DNA of 64,000 nucleotides from Solwaraspora sp. WMMD1047 (lineage in GTDB: Bacteria; Actinomycetota; Actinomycetes; Mycobacteriales; Micromonosporaceae): the NCBI RefSeq assembly GCF_029626155.1, contig NZ_JARUBL010000001.1:4568501-4632500 (forward strand), in the 5' to 3' direction. This document shows, piece after piece, positions 50,994 to 60,912 of this stretch. Every line of letters begins with the position of its first letter. Position 1 is the first letter of the stretch. Made by a program: the position numbers and the translations under genes. Below the pieces are notes generated by a model. That model was given only the letters and a program-made list of their open reading frames with translations, had not been told where the DNA came from and ran no database searches.

Positions 50994-51034
50994 CTGTAGG
51001 CCTGACCGTGGGAATCAGGCCGCCTGTGGACCAG

Positions 51035-53944
51035 TCAGCCGAGCAACTGGTCGTAGTCGTGCAGTGCCATGGCGATGTCGACCTGCGCCCAGAAGCGGTG
51101 GTACGTGAACGTCGGCGCCTCGCCACCGTTCAGGTACGCCTCCACCTTGGGCCAGTCCGGGTCGTCCCGGAGGAACGACCGGATGTCCACGAACGACTTG
51201 CCGGGAGCGATCTGGTCACCGTTGGGCATCGTGCCGCTGAAGCCCGGTGGGATGTAGAGGCCCTGGCCGGTGCTGCTGTTGTAGACGTCGTCCATCCGCT
51301 CGTAGTCCGCCCGGGTCTCCGGCACGGCCACGCCCTTCTCGTCCTTGTGCGTGAGCAGGGCGTCGAGCAGGGCCTTCGCCGTCGCCGCGGCCTGCGTGTT
51401 GCCCGACCGGGCGGCGTAGTGGATCAGGACCTTCGCGAACGCACCGGCCACGCCGACGTCCTGGGTGTAGTCGACGACGCTGACCCGGAAGTTGGCGTTG
51501 TTGACCGAGGTGGTGCCGGCCGACCAGCTACCGCCGGGCTGACCCGACCAGCGCAGCGTCGACGGAATCTGGTAGCTGGAGCCGCTGACGGTCGTGTTGG
51601 CGATCGCCCACGGGACCCACTTGTCCAGGATGGCCTTGGCCTTGGCGTTGCCGGTCTCGTTGTAGAGCTCGGCGACGCGGCCCAGGCTCCAGGCCTGGAA
51701 CCCGAACCACTGGTTGGACGGCGGGTCGTGGTAGACCGGCTTCTCGTCGTACGTCATGCCGTAGAAGGTCGGCACGCCGGCCGGCCGGGCGCTGTAGTCG
51801 CCGTTCCAGCTGTTGGTCGCGCCGCCGCCGATGGCGCCGTCGGCGGTCTGCAGCCAGGTGTAGAAGTCGAGCTGCCGGTCGAGGCTGGTCTGCCAGTCCG
51901 CCCGGGCCGACGCCGACCGCGGGATCAGCTCGGTGACGTTTGACAGCGCCCAGGCCGCGAACGGGTTCTGGTAGCCGCCGTGGTTGTGGCTGGAACCGAT
52001 CCGCCACGCCCAGCTGCTGCTGCCACCCTGCGAGCCACCCCAGGCGTAGTACCAGGAGAGCAGGTAGGCGGCGCTGTCCTTGCCGGTGCCGACCGCGCAG
52101 CTCGGCGAGGCACAGCCGGGCCGCTTGAAGTACTTGTCGTACATCGCGTAGCGCAGGTAGTCACCCATCTTCGCGGCGTTGGCGACGGTGGCCGAGATCT
52201 GACCCTCGTTGCCCTGCTCCTTGGCCCACTTCAGCGCCCAGTAGGCGGCCTGCACGGCGCGCGCGTCGGCGTCCGGCGCGTTGGTGTAGCGCCACTGCTG
52301 GGCGTAGGAGGAGTCACCGATGAAGATCGGCATGAAGCCGTTGGCGCTGCCGTGCGCGAAGGTGTCGCAGGACGGGTGCGGCACGGTCTCGAAGACCGAC
52401 TCCTGCGGACCGCGCTGGAAGGTGTTGATGTACGCCGGCTTGGTGGTGCCGTCGCCGCACTTGCCGAAGCCGTAGACGTTGTCGACGTCGAGCAGCCAGT
52501 GCATGCCGTACACCCGGCCGCTGTTGTAGGTCGACTGCAGCTCCGCGGCGAGCGGGTCCCGGCCGACCGGAACGTTGGAGTCCAGCTTGCCGCCCTGCTG
52601 CGGGTAGAGGTCGGGGCGGTTCGCCTCCGGGGCGTAGTCGGCCGGGTCGTTGGCGTTGTAGCCCGACTGCGTCTCGGACGGGATGATGTAGCGGTCCATC
52701 ACCTGCCAGGCGTTGTTGAACGGCCCCCACTCGCCGGTGGTGCGGCCGTACATGGCCTCCAGGTAGAGCCAGTAGCTGAACGCCTCGGAGGTCGTCTCGT
52801 GGCCGTGGTCGGGCGCCTCGGCCAGCAGCGTCTCCACCGAGTGGTAGGGCACGCCCTCGGGGCTGAAGTAGCCGTTCGCCGGCGCCTTGATCTTGCGATA
52901 CAGCTCCAGGAACTCCTCGCCGTACTCGCCGCTGGGTCCGCTGCCCTCGTCGTCCTGGACGGTGACGGTGGTGACCGAGGCGGTGTGGCCGGTGGCGCTT
53001 GCGGTGACGGTGGCGGTGTCGTTGGTGCTGTCGTCGTCCTGCGCGGCGTTCACCGGCACGTTGACACCGGTGTTCCAGTTGCTGGTGGTCAGCGTCGCGG
53101 TGCTGGCGCCCAGGGTGACGTCGGCGTCGCCGGTCTTGGCCAGCGAGACGGTCACGTTGCCGGTGGGCGCGGCGCTCAGCTTGACGTTCAGCGCGCTGCT
53201 GGCGCCCTCGGCGACGGTGACCGTGGCGGGGGTCACGACGCTGCGCTGTGCGGTGCCGGTGACGGTGAAGGCCACCTCGTCGGTTCCGGTGAGCCCCTCG
53301 GCGTCGTAGGCGCGGGCCTGCGCGGTGTAGGAGCCGGCCGGTAGCCCGGTGTTGGCGAAGCTGTAGGGCGCCGAGGTGTCGGTGCCGACCAGCATGCCGT
53401 TGCGGTAGAACTCGACCCGCTCGACCGGGCCCTCCGCGTCGGTGGCGGTGGCGGCGACGGTCACGTTGGCCGGCGCGGTGAAGGTGGCGCCGTTGGCCGG
53501 GCTGGTGATGTCCACGGTGGGCGCGGTGTTCTGCTGGCCGTTGCAGGCGACACCGTTGATCGTGAAGTTGGTGGGGCTGGCGTTCGTGCCCGAGTAGGAG
53601 CCGTTGAAGCCGATACTCGTCGAGGCGCCGGTGGCGAGGTTGCCGTTCCAGGCCGCGTTGGTCGCGGTGACGTTCGCGCCGGATTGGGACCAGGTCGCCG
53701 ACCAGCCCTGGGTGACCCGCTGGTTACCCGGGAAGGTGAAGCCCAGCCGCCAGCTGGTGAGCGGATCGCCGACGTTGTTGATCGTGATGTTGGCGGTGAA
53801 TCCGGTGCTCCAGCTGTTCGCGGCATAGGTGACGTTGCAGGCGGTGGCGGCGTGGGCGGTGCCGTTGACGACGGTCACCCCTCCCACCACCAACACACCG
53901 GCGGCGATCATCGCCAGCCGGCGTTTCCTTACGGTCAGTTTCAT
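51035..53944 (-). CDS. Secreted GH48 cellulase with CBM2 and two beta-sandwich linkers
   Basis: A 969-residue exported enzyme. Signal peptide (about 1-33), CBM2 (about 34-135: CNVTYAANSWSTGFTANITI with the paired Cys and Trp residues), a bacterial Ig-like domain (about 140-232), a Calx-beta-like domain (about 233-335), then the GH48 catalytic domain (about 340-969). The catalytic acid region is PDHGHETTSEAFSYW (Glu about 383-387). GH48 enzymes are processive reducing-end cellobiohydrolases and the key enzyme of many cellulolytic bacteria. GAGGAGAAG precedes the ATG. The CebR-like box at 54216 is the expected cellobiose-responsive operator. Confidence 0.95.
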   Translation of the reverse strand: MKLTVRKRRLAMIAAGVLVVGGVTVVNGTAHAATACNVTYAANSWSTGFTANITINNVGDPLTSWRLGFTFPGNQRVTQGWSATWSQSGANVTATNAAWNGNLATGASTSIGFNGSYSGTNASPTNFTINGVACNGQQNTAPTVDITSPANGATFTAPANVTVAATATDAEGPVERVEFYRNGMLVGTDTSAPYSFANTGLPAGSYTAQARAYDAEGLTGTDEVAFTVTGTAQRSVVTPATVTVAEGASSALNVKLSAAPTGNVTVSLAKTGDADVTLGASTATLTTSNWNTGVNVPVNAAQDDDSTNDTATVTASATGHTASVTTVTVQDDEGSGPSGEYGEEFLELYRKIKAPANGYFSPEGVPYHSVETLLAEAPDHGHETTSEAFSYWLYLEAMYGRTTGEWGPFNNAWQVMDRYIIPSETQSGYNANDPADYAPEANRPDLYPQQGGKLDSNVPVGRDPLAAELQSTYNSGRVYGMHWLLDVDNVYGFGKCGDGTTKPAYINTFQRGPQESVFETVPHPSCDTFAHGSANGFMPIFIGDSSYAQQWRYTNAPDADARAVQAAYWALKWAKEQGNEGQISATVANAAKMGDYLRYAMYDKYFKRPGCASPSCAVGTGKDSAAYLLSWYYAWGGSQGGSSSWAWRIGSSHNHGGYQNPFAAWALSNVTELIPRSASARADWQTSLDRQLDFYTWLQTADGAIGGGATNSWNGDYSARPAGVPTFYGMTYDEKPVYHDPPSNQWFGFQAWSLGRVAELYNETGNAKAKAILDKWVPWAIANTTVSGSSYQIPSTLRWSGQPGGSWSAGTTSVNNANFRVSVVDYTQDVGVAGAFAKVLIHYAARSGNTQAAATAKALLDALLTHKDEKGVAVPETRADYERMDDVYNSSTGQGLYIPPGFSGTMPNGDQIAPGKSFVDIRSFLRDDPDWPKVEAYLNGGEAPTFTYHRFWAQVDIAMALHDYDQLLG

Positions 53945-54215
53945 CTGGTGACTTCTCCTCGCGGAACCGGGCCACGGCCTCACGGGCCTTGGCTGGGCGC
54001 CTCCTGCGCGATGTGCTGGTGGGTGCGCATGGGACGGCAGGCGCCCGCTTAGGTGGTCTTGACCCGTCCCGGACCGGGGTCGGCGTGCGACGGCAGAGGC
54101 GCCGGACGTGGCGGCTCAGGTCGATGCTGGGGCGCCGTACCGATAGCTCGGATGCCCTCGGCGGCCCACGGTCGCGCGGTGTGGCTCCCTACCGCGATAG
54201 TTCGACAGTGTTGCA

Positions 54216-54229
54216 TGGGAGCGCTCCCG
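54216..54229. promoter_or_regulatory. CebR-type operator 1
   Basis: TGGGAGCGCTCCCG matches the Streptomyces CebR consensus TGGGAGCGCTCCCA at 13 of 14. It lies 272 bp before the GH48 start on the minus strand; CebR releases it when cellobiose or cellotriose binds. Confidence 0.85.
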
Positions 54230-54405
54230 CGGCAAGTGGTGATACTTCCGGCTCCACTGGGGAGCACCCCACAGGGCCGCTGAGCTGCGAGATTGTCGAT
54301 CGAGGAGGAGCACGCCGGGGTTTCACCGAGGTTGGCGAGATGTTTCGATCTTATTTTGGGTCTTTCACAAACCCGTGACGCGGGTTACAGTCCAACCAAC
54401 GTCGA

Positions 54406-54419
54406 TGGGAGCGCTTCCA
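54406..54419. promoter_or_regulatory. CebR-type operator 2
   Basis: TGGGAGCGCTTCCA matches 13 of 14 consensus positions, with the centre shifted by one substitution. It is in the middle of the region, not close to either gene start, so it may control an unidentified transcript or help DNA looping. Confidence 0.8.
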
Positions 54420-54640
54420 TTGACAGTGATCCAAGTGATGGAACACCCTGTGCTACGCGCAACCTAGCGTAGCTCCGGGGAATCAGCCACAGGGCTGACG
54501 GTGGGCCAGCCCGGACTCCACCGCCAGCCACCTCACCACTGTCGAGAGGAGGTGGAACCAGAGCCACTCGCGTGGCCCGGCTCCCGCGCGGCACGCACGA
54601 GATTGGACCCAACTCCGCTCGTACGTGTTTGTAACTGATG

Positions 54641-54672
54641 GTGGGGACGGGGGTTGCCCTCCCCGTCCCCAC
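54641..54672. terminator. Strong stem-loop, orphan terminator candidate
   Basis: GTGGGGACGGGG / CCCCGTCCCCAC is a perfect 12-bp stem with an 8-nt loop (gttgccct). It is not at the end of any annotated gene. It could end a short transcript starting near the second CebR box. Confidence 0.5.
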
Positions 54673-54940
54673 GCTAACCCCCCGGCAACAACGGGAGAAT
54701 CGGTCTTCCGGTCCGGCGTTGCGCGCCCGACCGGCCGACCTACCGCGTCATCGGCACCGGCCGCTGTACCCGCCGGGACCTGCCGGTCCCACCGCGGCTT
54801 CGGCGGCCCGCCCCATCCGAACGTTGTCGGGTGGCAGCCGTGAGCACCGTGCACGTGGGGACGGGCGATGGACGAGGCCCAGACCCGACATCGCCACCGA
54901 ACAAGCCCTTCGCAACGCCCCGGTGGATCGCTACCCTCGA

Positions 54941-54954
54941 TGGGAGCGCTCCCG
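54941..54954. promoter_or_regulatory. CebR-type operator 3
   Basis: TGGGAGCGCTCCCG, identical to operator 1, centred 50 bp before the GH1 start, an ideal position to block its promoter. Confidence 0.88.
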
Positions 54955-54997
54955 GGCACCGATGTGAAGGGGCCCCACTCACGAGGAGACTTACCAG

Positions 54998-56539
54998 ATG
55001 TCCGTACTGACCCGGCGGCACCTGCTGCGCCGCGCCGCGCACTCCGCCTCCGCCGCCGCGCCCGGGACGCCCGCCGGCGGCCCGGTCGGGACCGCCACCA
55101 CGCCCGCGCCGGCAGCCGGCAGCCGGCCCGACGTGGCAGCACCGGCCGACGGCCCCGAAGCGGGACTGCTCGGCGTAGGTGATCCGGGACGCGAGCCGGA
55201 GGCCGACCCGGAGGCGTCGCTGGGGCTGCGCTTCCCCGACGGCTTCGCGTGGGGCGCGGCCACCTCGGCGTACCAGATCGAGGGCGCCGCGAAGGACGAC
55301 GGCCGCGGCGAGTCGATCTGGGACACCTTCAGCCACACCCCGGGGCGCACCCACGGTGGCGACACCGGCGACATCGCGGCCGACCACTACCACCGGTACG
55401 CCGGCGACCTGGACCTGATGAAGGAGCTGGGCCTGCACACCTACCGGTTCTCGATCGCCTGGCCGCGGATCCAGGCCGACGGCACCGGCACCCCGAACCA
55501 GCGCGGCCTGGACTTCTACCGGCGGCTGGTGGACGGACTGCGCGAACGCGACATCACCCCGATGGCCACCCTGTTCCACTGGGACCTGCCGCAGGCGCTG
55601 CAGGACGCCGGCGGCTGGGAGTCCCGGGACGTGGCGTACCGGTTCGCCGACTACGCCGACGCCGTCTTCCAGGCGCTGGGCGAGGACGTCCCCACCTGGC
55701 TGACGATCAACGAGCCGAAGACCGTGGTGCAGAACGGCTACCTCAGTGGCCGGCACGCCCCCGGGCACCGCGATCCCGAGGCCGCGTACCTGGTCGCCCA
55801 CCACCTGCAGCTCGCCCATGGCCTGGCGGTACGGGCGCTGCGGGACACCGGCAGCGCCAGCCGGATCGGCCCGGCGCTGAACCTGCACCCCTGCTACCCC
55901 GCCGACGACAGCGACGCCGCCCGGGAGGCCACCCGGCTCTACGACGGCTACGAGAACCGGCTCTACCTCGACTCGATCTTCTACGGCAGCTACCCGGCCG
56001 ACGTGCTTGCCGACCTCGGCCCGGACAGCCGGCTCGCGCGCGGCATCCGGGACGGCGACATGAAGCTCATCTCGGCGCCGGTGGACGTGCTCGCCCTGCA
56101 GTACTACACCCCGATCTACGTGACCGGCGAGGGCACCACCGAGCAGAAGTGGCCGACGTCGGAGGCGTTCTGGCAGCAGCTCTACCCGGCCGGCATGTAC
56201 GACACCCTGACCCGGGTGACCCGTGACTACGGCGACGTCCCGCTCACCATCACCGAGAACGGGCTGCCCACCCCGGACGTGCTGGCCGCCGACGGCACGG
56301 TGGACGACGCCGGCCGGATCCGCTTCCTGCGCGACCACTTCGCCGCCGCCCACCGCGCCATCGCCGACGGCGTGCCGCTGGAGAGCTACCACGTCTGGTC
56401 GCTGATGGACAACTTCGAGTGGGACGAGGGCTACCAGGAACGCTGGGGCCTGATCTACGTGGACTACCCGACACAGCAGCGCACCTTCAAGCGCAGCGCG
56501 CACTGGTACCGTCGCGTGATCGCCGCGAACTGCGTCTGA
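54998..56539 (+). CDS. GH1 beta-glucosidase with N-terminal extension
   Basis: A 513-residue glycosidase. The GH1 barrel (about 75-510) has FPDGFAWGAATSAYQIEGA at its start, acid/base Glu239 in TINEPKT and nucleophile Glu420 in ITENGLP. It hydrolyses cellobiose and short cello-oligomers to glucose. The first 74 residues are unusual: an Arg-rich start (RRHLLRRAAHSA) followed by Ala/Pro/Gly-rich disorder, without a clear hydrophobic signal core. It may be a degraded Tat signal, so the location (inside or out) is not certain. GAGGAG upstream. Regulated by CebR via the box at 54941. Confidence 0.92.
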   Translation: MSVLTRRHLLRRAAHSASAAAPGTPAGGPVGTATTPAPAAGSRPDVAAPADGPEAGLLGVGDPGREPEADPEASLGLRFPDGFAWGAATSAYQIEGAAKDDGRGESIWDTFSHTPGRTHGGDTGDIAADHYHRYAGDLDLMKELGLHTYRFSIAWPRIQADGTGTPNQRGLDFYRRLVDGLRERDITPMATLFHWDLPQALQDAGGWESRDVAYRFADYADAVFQALGEDVPTWLTINEPKTVVQNGYLSGRHAPGHRDPEAAYLVAHHLQLAHGLAVRALRDTGSASRIGPALNLHPCYPADDSDAAREATRLYDGYENRLYLDSIFYGSYPADVLADLGPDSRLARGIRDGDMKLISAPVDVLALQYYTPIYVTGEGTTEQKWPTSEAFWQQLYPAGMYDTLTRVTRDYGDVPLTITENGLPTPDVLAADGTVDDAGRIRFLRDHFAAAHRAIADGVPLESYHVWSLMDNFEWDEGYQERWGLIYVDYPTQQRTFKRSAHWYRRVIAANCV

Positions 56540-56563
56540 CATCCACACCGCCGGCCGCACCGG

Positions 56564-56581
56564 GGCGGGCAGCGACCCGCC
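56564..56581 (+). terminator. Possible terminator after the GH1 gene
   Basis: GGCGGG-CAGCGA-CCCGCC, a 6-bp stem 25 nt after the GH1 stop. Short; uncertain. Confidence 0.35.
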
Positions 56582-56626
56582 ACGTACCCGCGCACCTTGA
56601 GCGTTCCCGCTCCCCCTGGAGGATCT

Positions 56627-57631
56627 GTGGAGAGCCTGACCAGACGGCGGATCACCGAGGACGAGCTGCGCGCCCTGGTGCGGCACGGTTTCGGCGGGAC
56701 CAGGATCTCCCGTTGGCACGAACTGACCGGAGGCACCTTCAACGCCGCCTACTGGGTCCGGCTGATCGACGGCACCGAGCTGGTGTTGAAGGTCGCCCCG
56801 CCGCCGGACCTCAAGCTGCTCACCCACGAGGTCGACCTGATGCGCACCGAGGTCGACTTCTACCGGCGGGCCGGCCGGGCCGGGGTGCCGGTTCCCCAGG
56901 TCGAGCACGCCGGCTTCGACCGTTCCCTTGTCGGCAGTGACTTCGTGTTCCTCAGCCGGGTGTCCGGGGTCGGGCTCGACAGCGTCCGCGACGACCTGGC
57001 ACCGGCCGGCCTCGCCGCCGTGCGCGCGGAACTCGCCGGACATGCGGCCCGTCTGCACACGATCACCGGACCGGCGTACGGCTATCCGCTGCGCGACAGC
57101 CGGACCTGGCAGCCGACCTGGCGGGCCGCGTTCGGGGCGATGGTCGACGACATCCTCGCCGACGCCACCCGGCTCGGCACCGTACTGCCGGCCGGTCCCG
57201 ACCGGATCGGCGAGCTCCTGCGCCGGCACGCCGACCTGCTCGACGACGTCACCCGGCCGGCGCTCGTGCACTTCGACCTCTGGGACGGCAACGTCTTCGT
57301 GACCCCGGACGGGGCCGGCGGCGCCCGGGTGACGGGCTTGATCGACGGCGAACGGGCCTTCTTCGGCGACCCGGTCGCCGAGCTCGTCTCACTGGCGTTG
57401 CTGCGTGACATCGCCGACGAGCCGGCGATCCTCGCCGGATACGCCGAGGTGGCCGGTCCGGAGCGGATCGAGTTGACCGGATCGGTCCGGCGACGCCTCG
57501 CGCTCTACACCAGCTATCTCTACCTGATCATGATCGTGGAGGGCAGCCCGCGCGGCTACGTCGGCCCCGAGCGGGCCGAGTTCGAGGACTGGCTCCGGGA
57601 CCTGCTGGCGACCCAGCTGAGCCAGCTCTGA
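56627..57631 (+). CDS. Aminoglycoside phosphotransferase (APH)-fold kinase
   Basis: A 334-residue protein-kinase-like small-molecule kinase. ATP-binding lysine in LVLKVAPPP, Brenner motif HFDLWDGNVF with the catalytic Asp and Asn, and the metal Asp in GLIDGERAFFGD. GTG with GGAGG 5 nt upstream; the frame extends 30 nt further to an ATG. Substrate not known: this broad family phosphorylates aminoglycosides, choline, fructosamine or sugars, so it should not be called a resistance gene without test. Confidence 0.85.
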   Translation: MESLTRRRITEDELRALVRHGFGGTRISRWHELTGGTFNAAYWVRLIDGTELVLKVAPPPDLKLLTHEVDLMRTEVDFYRRAGRAGVPVPQVEHAGFDRSLVGSDFVFLSRVSGVGLDSVRDDLAPAGLAAVRAELAGHAARLHTITGPAYGYPLRDSRTWQPTWRAAFGAMVDDILADATRLGTVLPAGPDRIGELLRRHADLLDDVTRPALVHFDLWDGNVFVTPDGAGGARVTGLIDGERAFFGDPVAELVSLALLRDIADEPAILAGYAEVAGPERIELTGSVRRRLALYTSYLYLIMIVEGSPRGYVGPERAEFEDWLRDLLATQLSQL

Positions 57632-57665
57632 CCGTCGCCCAGCGCGGCAGCACCCCCGGCCCGGC

Positions 57666-58088
57666 TCAGCGCGGCAGCGCCTGCTGGAGTTCCGCTCGCA
57701 GCGCCGGGGTGAGCATCTCGCCGGCCTGCTTCGCCAGCCGCGCCATCTCGTAGCCCACCACTCCGATGTCCGCCTCGGCGGCGGCCAGGGTGGCCAGGAT
57801 CGAGCCGTCCCGGACCTGCATGACCAGGAAGAACCCACGGCCCATTTCGACCACGGTCTGCTTGACCACGTCGCCGTCGAACATCTGGGCGGCGCCGACG
57901 GTGATGCTCATCAGCCCCGAGGTGACCGCCGCGAGCTTGTCGGCGTGGTCGCGCGGCAGGTGCTCGGAGACCGCGATCAACAGCCCGTCGGCGGAGACCA
58001 CGATGGCGTGCGCCACGCCGGGTACGCGTTCGGTGAACGCGCTCACCAGCCAGTTCAGGTCCTTCGCCTCTTGACTGAGTGTCGTCAC
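57666..58088 (-). CDS. Roadblock/LC7 domain protein (conservon CvnB-like)
   Basis: A 140-residue roadblock protein: [35 protein letters not shown] and [31 protein letters not shown] match the family. Cvn systems consist of a histidine kinase, a roadblock protein, a DUF742 protein and a Ras-like GTPase. The GTG overlaps the kinase stop (GTGA). The expected DUF742 and GTPase genes do not follow; the next gene is a convergent APH kinase. Confidence 0.9.
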   Translation of the reverse strand: MTTLSQEAKDLNWLVSAFTERVPGVAHAIVVSADGLLIAVSEHLPRDHADKLAAVTSGLMSITVGAAQMFDGDVVKQTVVEMGRGFFLVMQVRDGSILATLAAAEADIGVVGYEMARLAKQAGEMLTPALRAELQQALPR

Positions 58089-60817
58089 GGTTGCTCCTCT
58101 TCGCTGCGCGCGCCGGCGGGCGCCATGGGCATAACGATGGTCTCCTCGGCCTCGGCACGCCGCACGCCCCCGTAGAACCGGGACAACATGCCGCCGACGG
58201 CATCCGGATCCGGCTCGGGTGGCAACGGGGTGGCGCTCGGCGGCGCGGCCTGTGCCCCGGGAAGCTGGGCCATCGGCACCCGTGCCGGCAGGCCACTGGG
58301 CTTGATCCCGCCGGTGACCGGCACCGCTGGCGGTGCCGGCGTGGCCGGCAGCAGCGGCGCCGGCACGGTCGGCCGGCCCTGGCCCGGCCTGGACCACCAG
58401 GTGCTGCCGGTGGTGGTCGGGGTCATCCCGGTGGCGGTGGCCAACACGTCCTCGGCCCGGGTGGGCACCTGCCGAGGCGGGGTGCGCTGGGCCGGTGCCG
58501 GTGCCGGTGGCCGGCCGGCGACCGGCAGTGCCGGCAGGCCCACCGGCACGGCGCCGTTGCCGACGCCGACCCCCAGACCGACATCCCCGGCGGCCGCACC
58601 GCTGAAGTCACCGGCGGCCGCACCGCTGACGCGCCAGGCGACTCCGCCGCTGAGGCCACTGGCGGCCGCGCCGCTGAGGCCACCGGCGGCCGCGCCGCCA
58701 CTGACTCCTGGGCCGGCAGCTGCGGCGCTCAGGTCCGGGCCGGTGCCGTCGGCGACCGCGCCGGTGGCAGCGGTCAGCCGACGCGGGGACGGGTCGGCCG
58801 GATCCTCCGCCGGAGCCGGAGGCGGGGCCAGCACGGTGGTCGGCAGCCAGATCACCGCGACCAGACCTCGTTCGGCCGGCCGCAGCTGGACCTGGATCTG
58901 CTGCCGGGCCGCGAGGTGACTCACCACGAAGAGGCCCATCCGCTCCGAGGCCGCAACGTCCGCCACCGCCGGCTCGGCCAGTAGCGCGTTCGCCTCGTCC
59001 AGGGCGGCCGTGCTCATGCCGAGCCCTTCGTCACAGATCTCGATCACCGCCGAACCGGCGCTGTGGGCGCGACCCGACAGCAGCACCGAGGTGTCCGGCC
59101 GGGAGAAGGCGGTGGCGTTCTCCAGCAGCTCGGCGAGTAGGTGCACCAGGTCGGCTACGGCATGCCCGACGATGTGCAGGTGGTCGTCGACCTGATGCCG
59201 GACCCGCTGATACTGCTCGATCTCGGCAACCGCGGCCAGCATCACCGTGGAGAGCGAGACCGGCCGGCTCCACCGGCGGTTGGCCTCCGTGCCGGCCAGC
59301 ACCAGCAGGCTGTCGTCGTTGCGTCGCATCCGGGCGGCGAGGTGGTCCAGCTTGAACAGGTTCTCCAGCTGGTCCGGGTCCCCCTCGTCCCGCTCCAGCT
59401 CGTCGAGCAGCTCCAACTGCCGTTCCACCAGGACCTGGCTGCGGCGGGCCAGGTTGACGAACATCGCGTTGACGTTGCGGCGCATGACGGCCTGCTCGAC
59501 GGCGACGCTCACCGCGCTGCGGTGCACCGCGACGAACGCCTCGGCCACCTCCCCGATCTCGTCCATCGAGCGGACCAGCGCCGGCGACACCTCGATCTCG
59601 GCCACCCCGGTCCGGACGGTACGCAGCCGCTCCAGCGCCTCCGGCAGCTCGATCTGCGCCACCTGCAGTGCCTGGCCCCGCAGCACCCGCAGCGACCGGG
59701 CCAGCGACCGGGCCACCACGATCGAGCCGACGAGGGCGATCAGCAGCACCGCGAGCACCGCCCCGGCGGTCAGGATGGTGCGGTTCAACTGGCCGGTGCT
59801 GCGGTTCTCCGCCTGGTCGATGGCGTCGGCCAGCACCGTCGTCTCGACCTGCCGTAACAGCTCCTGCCGCTGCTCGCTCGCCGCCCACCACGGGCCCGCG
59901 TCGAGCACCACCGGTGCGGCCTCGCCGCTGGCCACGGTGCCCTGCTCGAGCTGGGTGGCGGCCACGAAGTCCGGGGTCGTGGAGAGCTGGTCGAGGCGGC
60001 GCACCTGGATCTCGGTCGCCGAGGCCCGGAAGTCGGCCAGCGCGGTGAGCTGCTGGGCGCGCAGGTCGGTCAGCTCGACCAGGTCGTCGGGGGCGTACTG
60101 GCCGGCCCGGGCGGCCGCGTAGAGCTGGCCGCGAATCCGGGAGGCGGTCTCCTTGACCCGGGCGAACTGCACGTGCCGCAGCACCGCGTCGGTGAGCTCC
60201 GGCTCGTCGGCGCCCGGCGACGGCTCGGCCAGCAGCGTCAGCAGCGACTCGATGGCCCGGTTGTAGTTGCTCAGCACGGCGTTGGCGTTGAGCACCGCCG
60301 CGGGCAGCGCCGCCCGCACCTCGGGCAACTCGGCCAGCAGCTCCTCGGCGCGGGAGTAGGAGATCCGCCAGGAGGCGTCGGTGTCGGCCAGCGGCTGCGC
60401 CGCCCGCCGGAACTCGGCCAACGCGCGGTCCACCGCGTCGTGCGCCGGGCGCAGCGCGGTGACCGCCTGGCTCGGCTCGCCGCCCCCGGCCCCCAACGCC
60501 GCCAGTTCACCGGCGGTACGGTCCCGTTCGTTCTGCAGTTCGTGCACCAGCACGCTGACGTGGCCGGCGACGCCGACCTGGTCGGAGAAGTCGCCCAGCA
60601 GGTCGGCCTGGCCGAAAAGGGTGGCGGTCTGCGCTCCGGCGAGCACGAGAAAGGCCAGCGACGGTACGACCAGCACGGCGCCGAGCTTGGTGCCGATCCG
60701 CCAGTCCCGCGGTCGCAGAGGCGAGCGACGGCGGTGCGGTACCACCCGGACGTCGAGGCGGCGGCGACGATGGCGGGACACGGCACCGTGCGACGGATCC
60801 GGGGCAGCATCCACCAT
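58085..60817 (-). CDS. Histidine kinase with nitrate/nitrite-sensing (Nit) domain, conservon CvnA-like
   Basis: A 910-residue membrane kinase. A first membrane helix (about 43-63), an extracellular Nit-like helical domain (about 65-330: [20 protein letters not shown]), a second helix (about 345-370), a HAMP-like region, a dimerisation region ([31 protein letters not shown]) and an ATPase domain (about 530-660; [23 protein letters not shown]). The tail (about 670-910) is Pro/Gly/Ala-rich and disordered. No standard phospho-acceptor H-box is visible, as in other conservon kinases. The ATG start has a GAGGAGG very close to it; a GTG three nt downstream is possible. Confidence 0.88.
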   Translation of the reverse strand: MVDAAPDPSHGAVSRHRRRRLDVRVVPHRRRSPLRPRDWRIGTKLGAVLVVPSLAFLVLAGAQTATLFGQADLLGDFSDQVGVAGHVSVLVHELQNERDRTAGELAALGAGGGEPSQAVTALRPAHDAVDRALAEFRRAAQPLADTDASWRISYSRAEELLAELPEVRAALPAAVLNANAVLSNYNRAIESLLTLLAEPSPGADEPELTDAVLRHVQFARVKETASRIRGQLYAAARAGQYAPDDLVELTDLRAQQLTALADFRASATEIQVRRLDQLSTTPDFVAATQLEQGTVASGEAAPVVLDAGPWWAASEQRQELLRQVETTVLADAIDQAENRSTGQLNRTILTAGAVLAVLLIALVGSIVVARSLARSLRVLRGQALQVAQIELPEALERLRTVRTGVAEIEVSPALVRSMDEIGEVAEAFVAVHRSAVSVAVEQAVMRRNVNAMFVNLARRSQVLVERQLELLDELERDEGDPDQLENLFKLDHLAARMRRNDDSLLVLAGTEANRRWSRPVSLSTVMLAAVAEIEQYQRVRHQVDDHLHIVGHAVADLVHLLAELLENATAFSRPDTSVLLSGRAHSAGSAVIEICDEGLGMSTAALDEANALLAEPAVADVAASERMGLFVVSHLAARQQIQVQLRPAERGLVAVIWLPTTVLAPPPAPAEDPADPSPRRLTAATGAVADGTGPDLSAAAAGPGVSGGAAAGGLSGAAASGLSGGVAWRVSGAAAGDFSGAAAGDVGLGVGVGNGAVPVGLPALPVAGRPPAPAPAQRTPPRQVPTRAEDVLATATGMTPTTTGSTWWSRPGQGRPTVPAPLLPATPAPPAVPVTGGIKPSGLPARVPMAQLPGAQAAPPSATPLPPEPDPDAVGGMLSRFYGGVRRAEAEETIVMPMAPAGARSEEEQP

Positions 60818-60912
60818 GCCTCCTCGATTCCTCGATGCCGGACGCGCCGAGGAGCGGAGTCCATCCAAATCAGGCATGGTGTCGCTGTCAACGGCCCTGC
60901 CTGCGGCGCGAC

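Larger units (their letters stand above)
50644..51034. other. Hairpin-rich convergent intergenic region
   Basis: About 390 bases between the convergent DUF3159 and GH48 genes, without a gene. Besides the two terminators listed separately it holds a perfect 10-bp hairpin GGCGGCCCGC/GCGGGCCGCC at 50821-50846 and short direct repeats of GGGGTCCGAC at about 50650-50676. Confidence 0.6.
53945..54997. other. Long divergent region between GH48 and GH1 genes
   Basis: About 1050 bases with no convincing ORF. It has three CebR-like boxes, a strong 12-bp hairpin and a small AACCCG-TGACG-CGGGTT inverted repeat (54370-54386). The size is large for a simple divergent promoter, which leaves room for a non-coding transcript. 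Confidence 0.5.

Noticed and set aside
56627-57631. Calling the APH-fold kinase an aminoglycoside resistance gene
   Set aside because: The fold is shared by choline, fructosamine and other kinases; no resistance-specific residues or context were seen.
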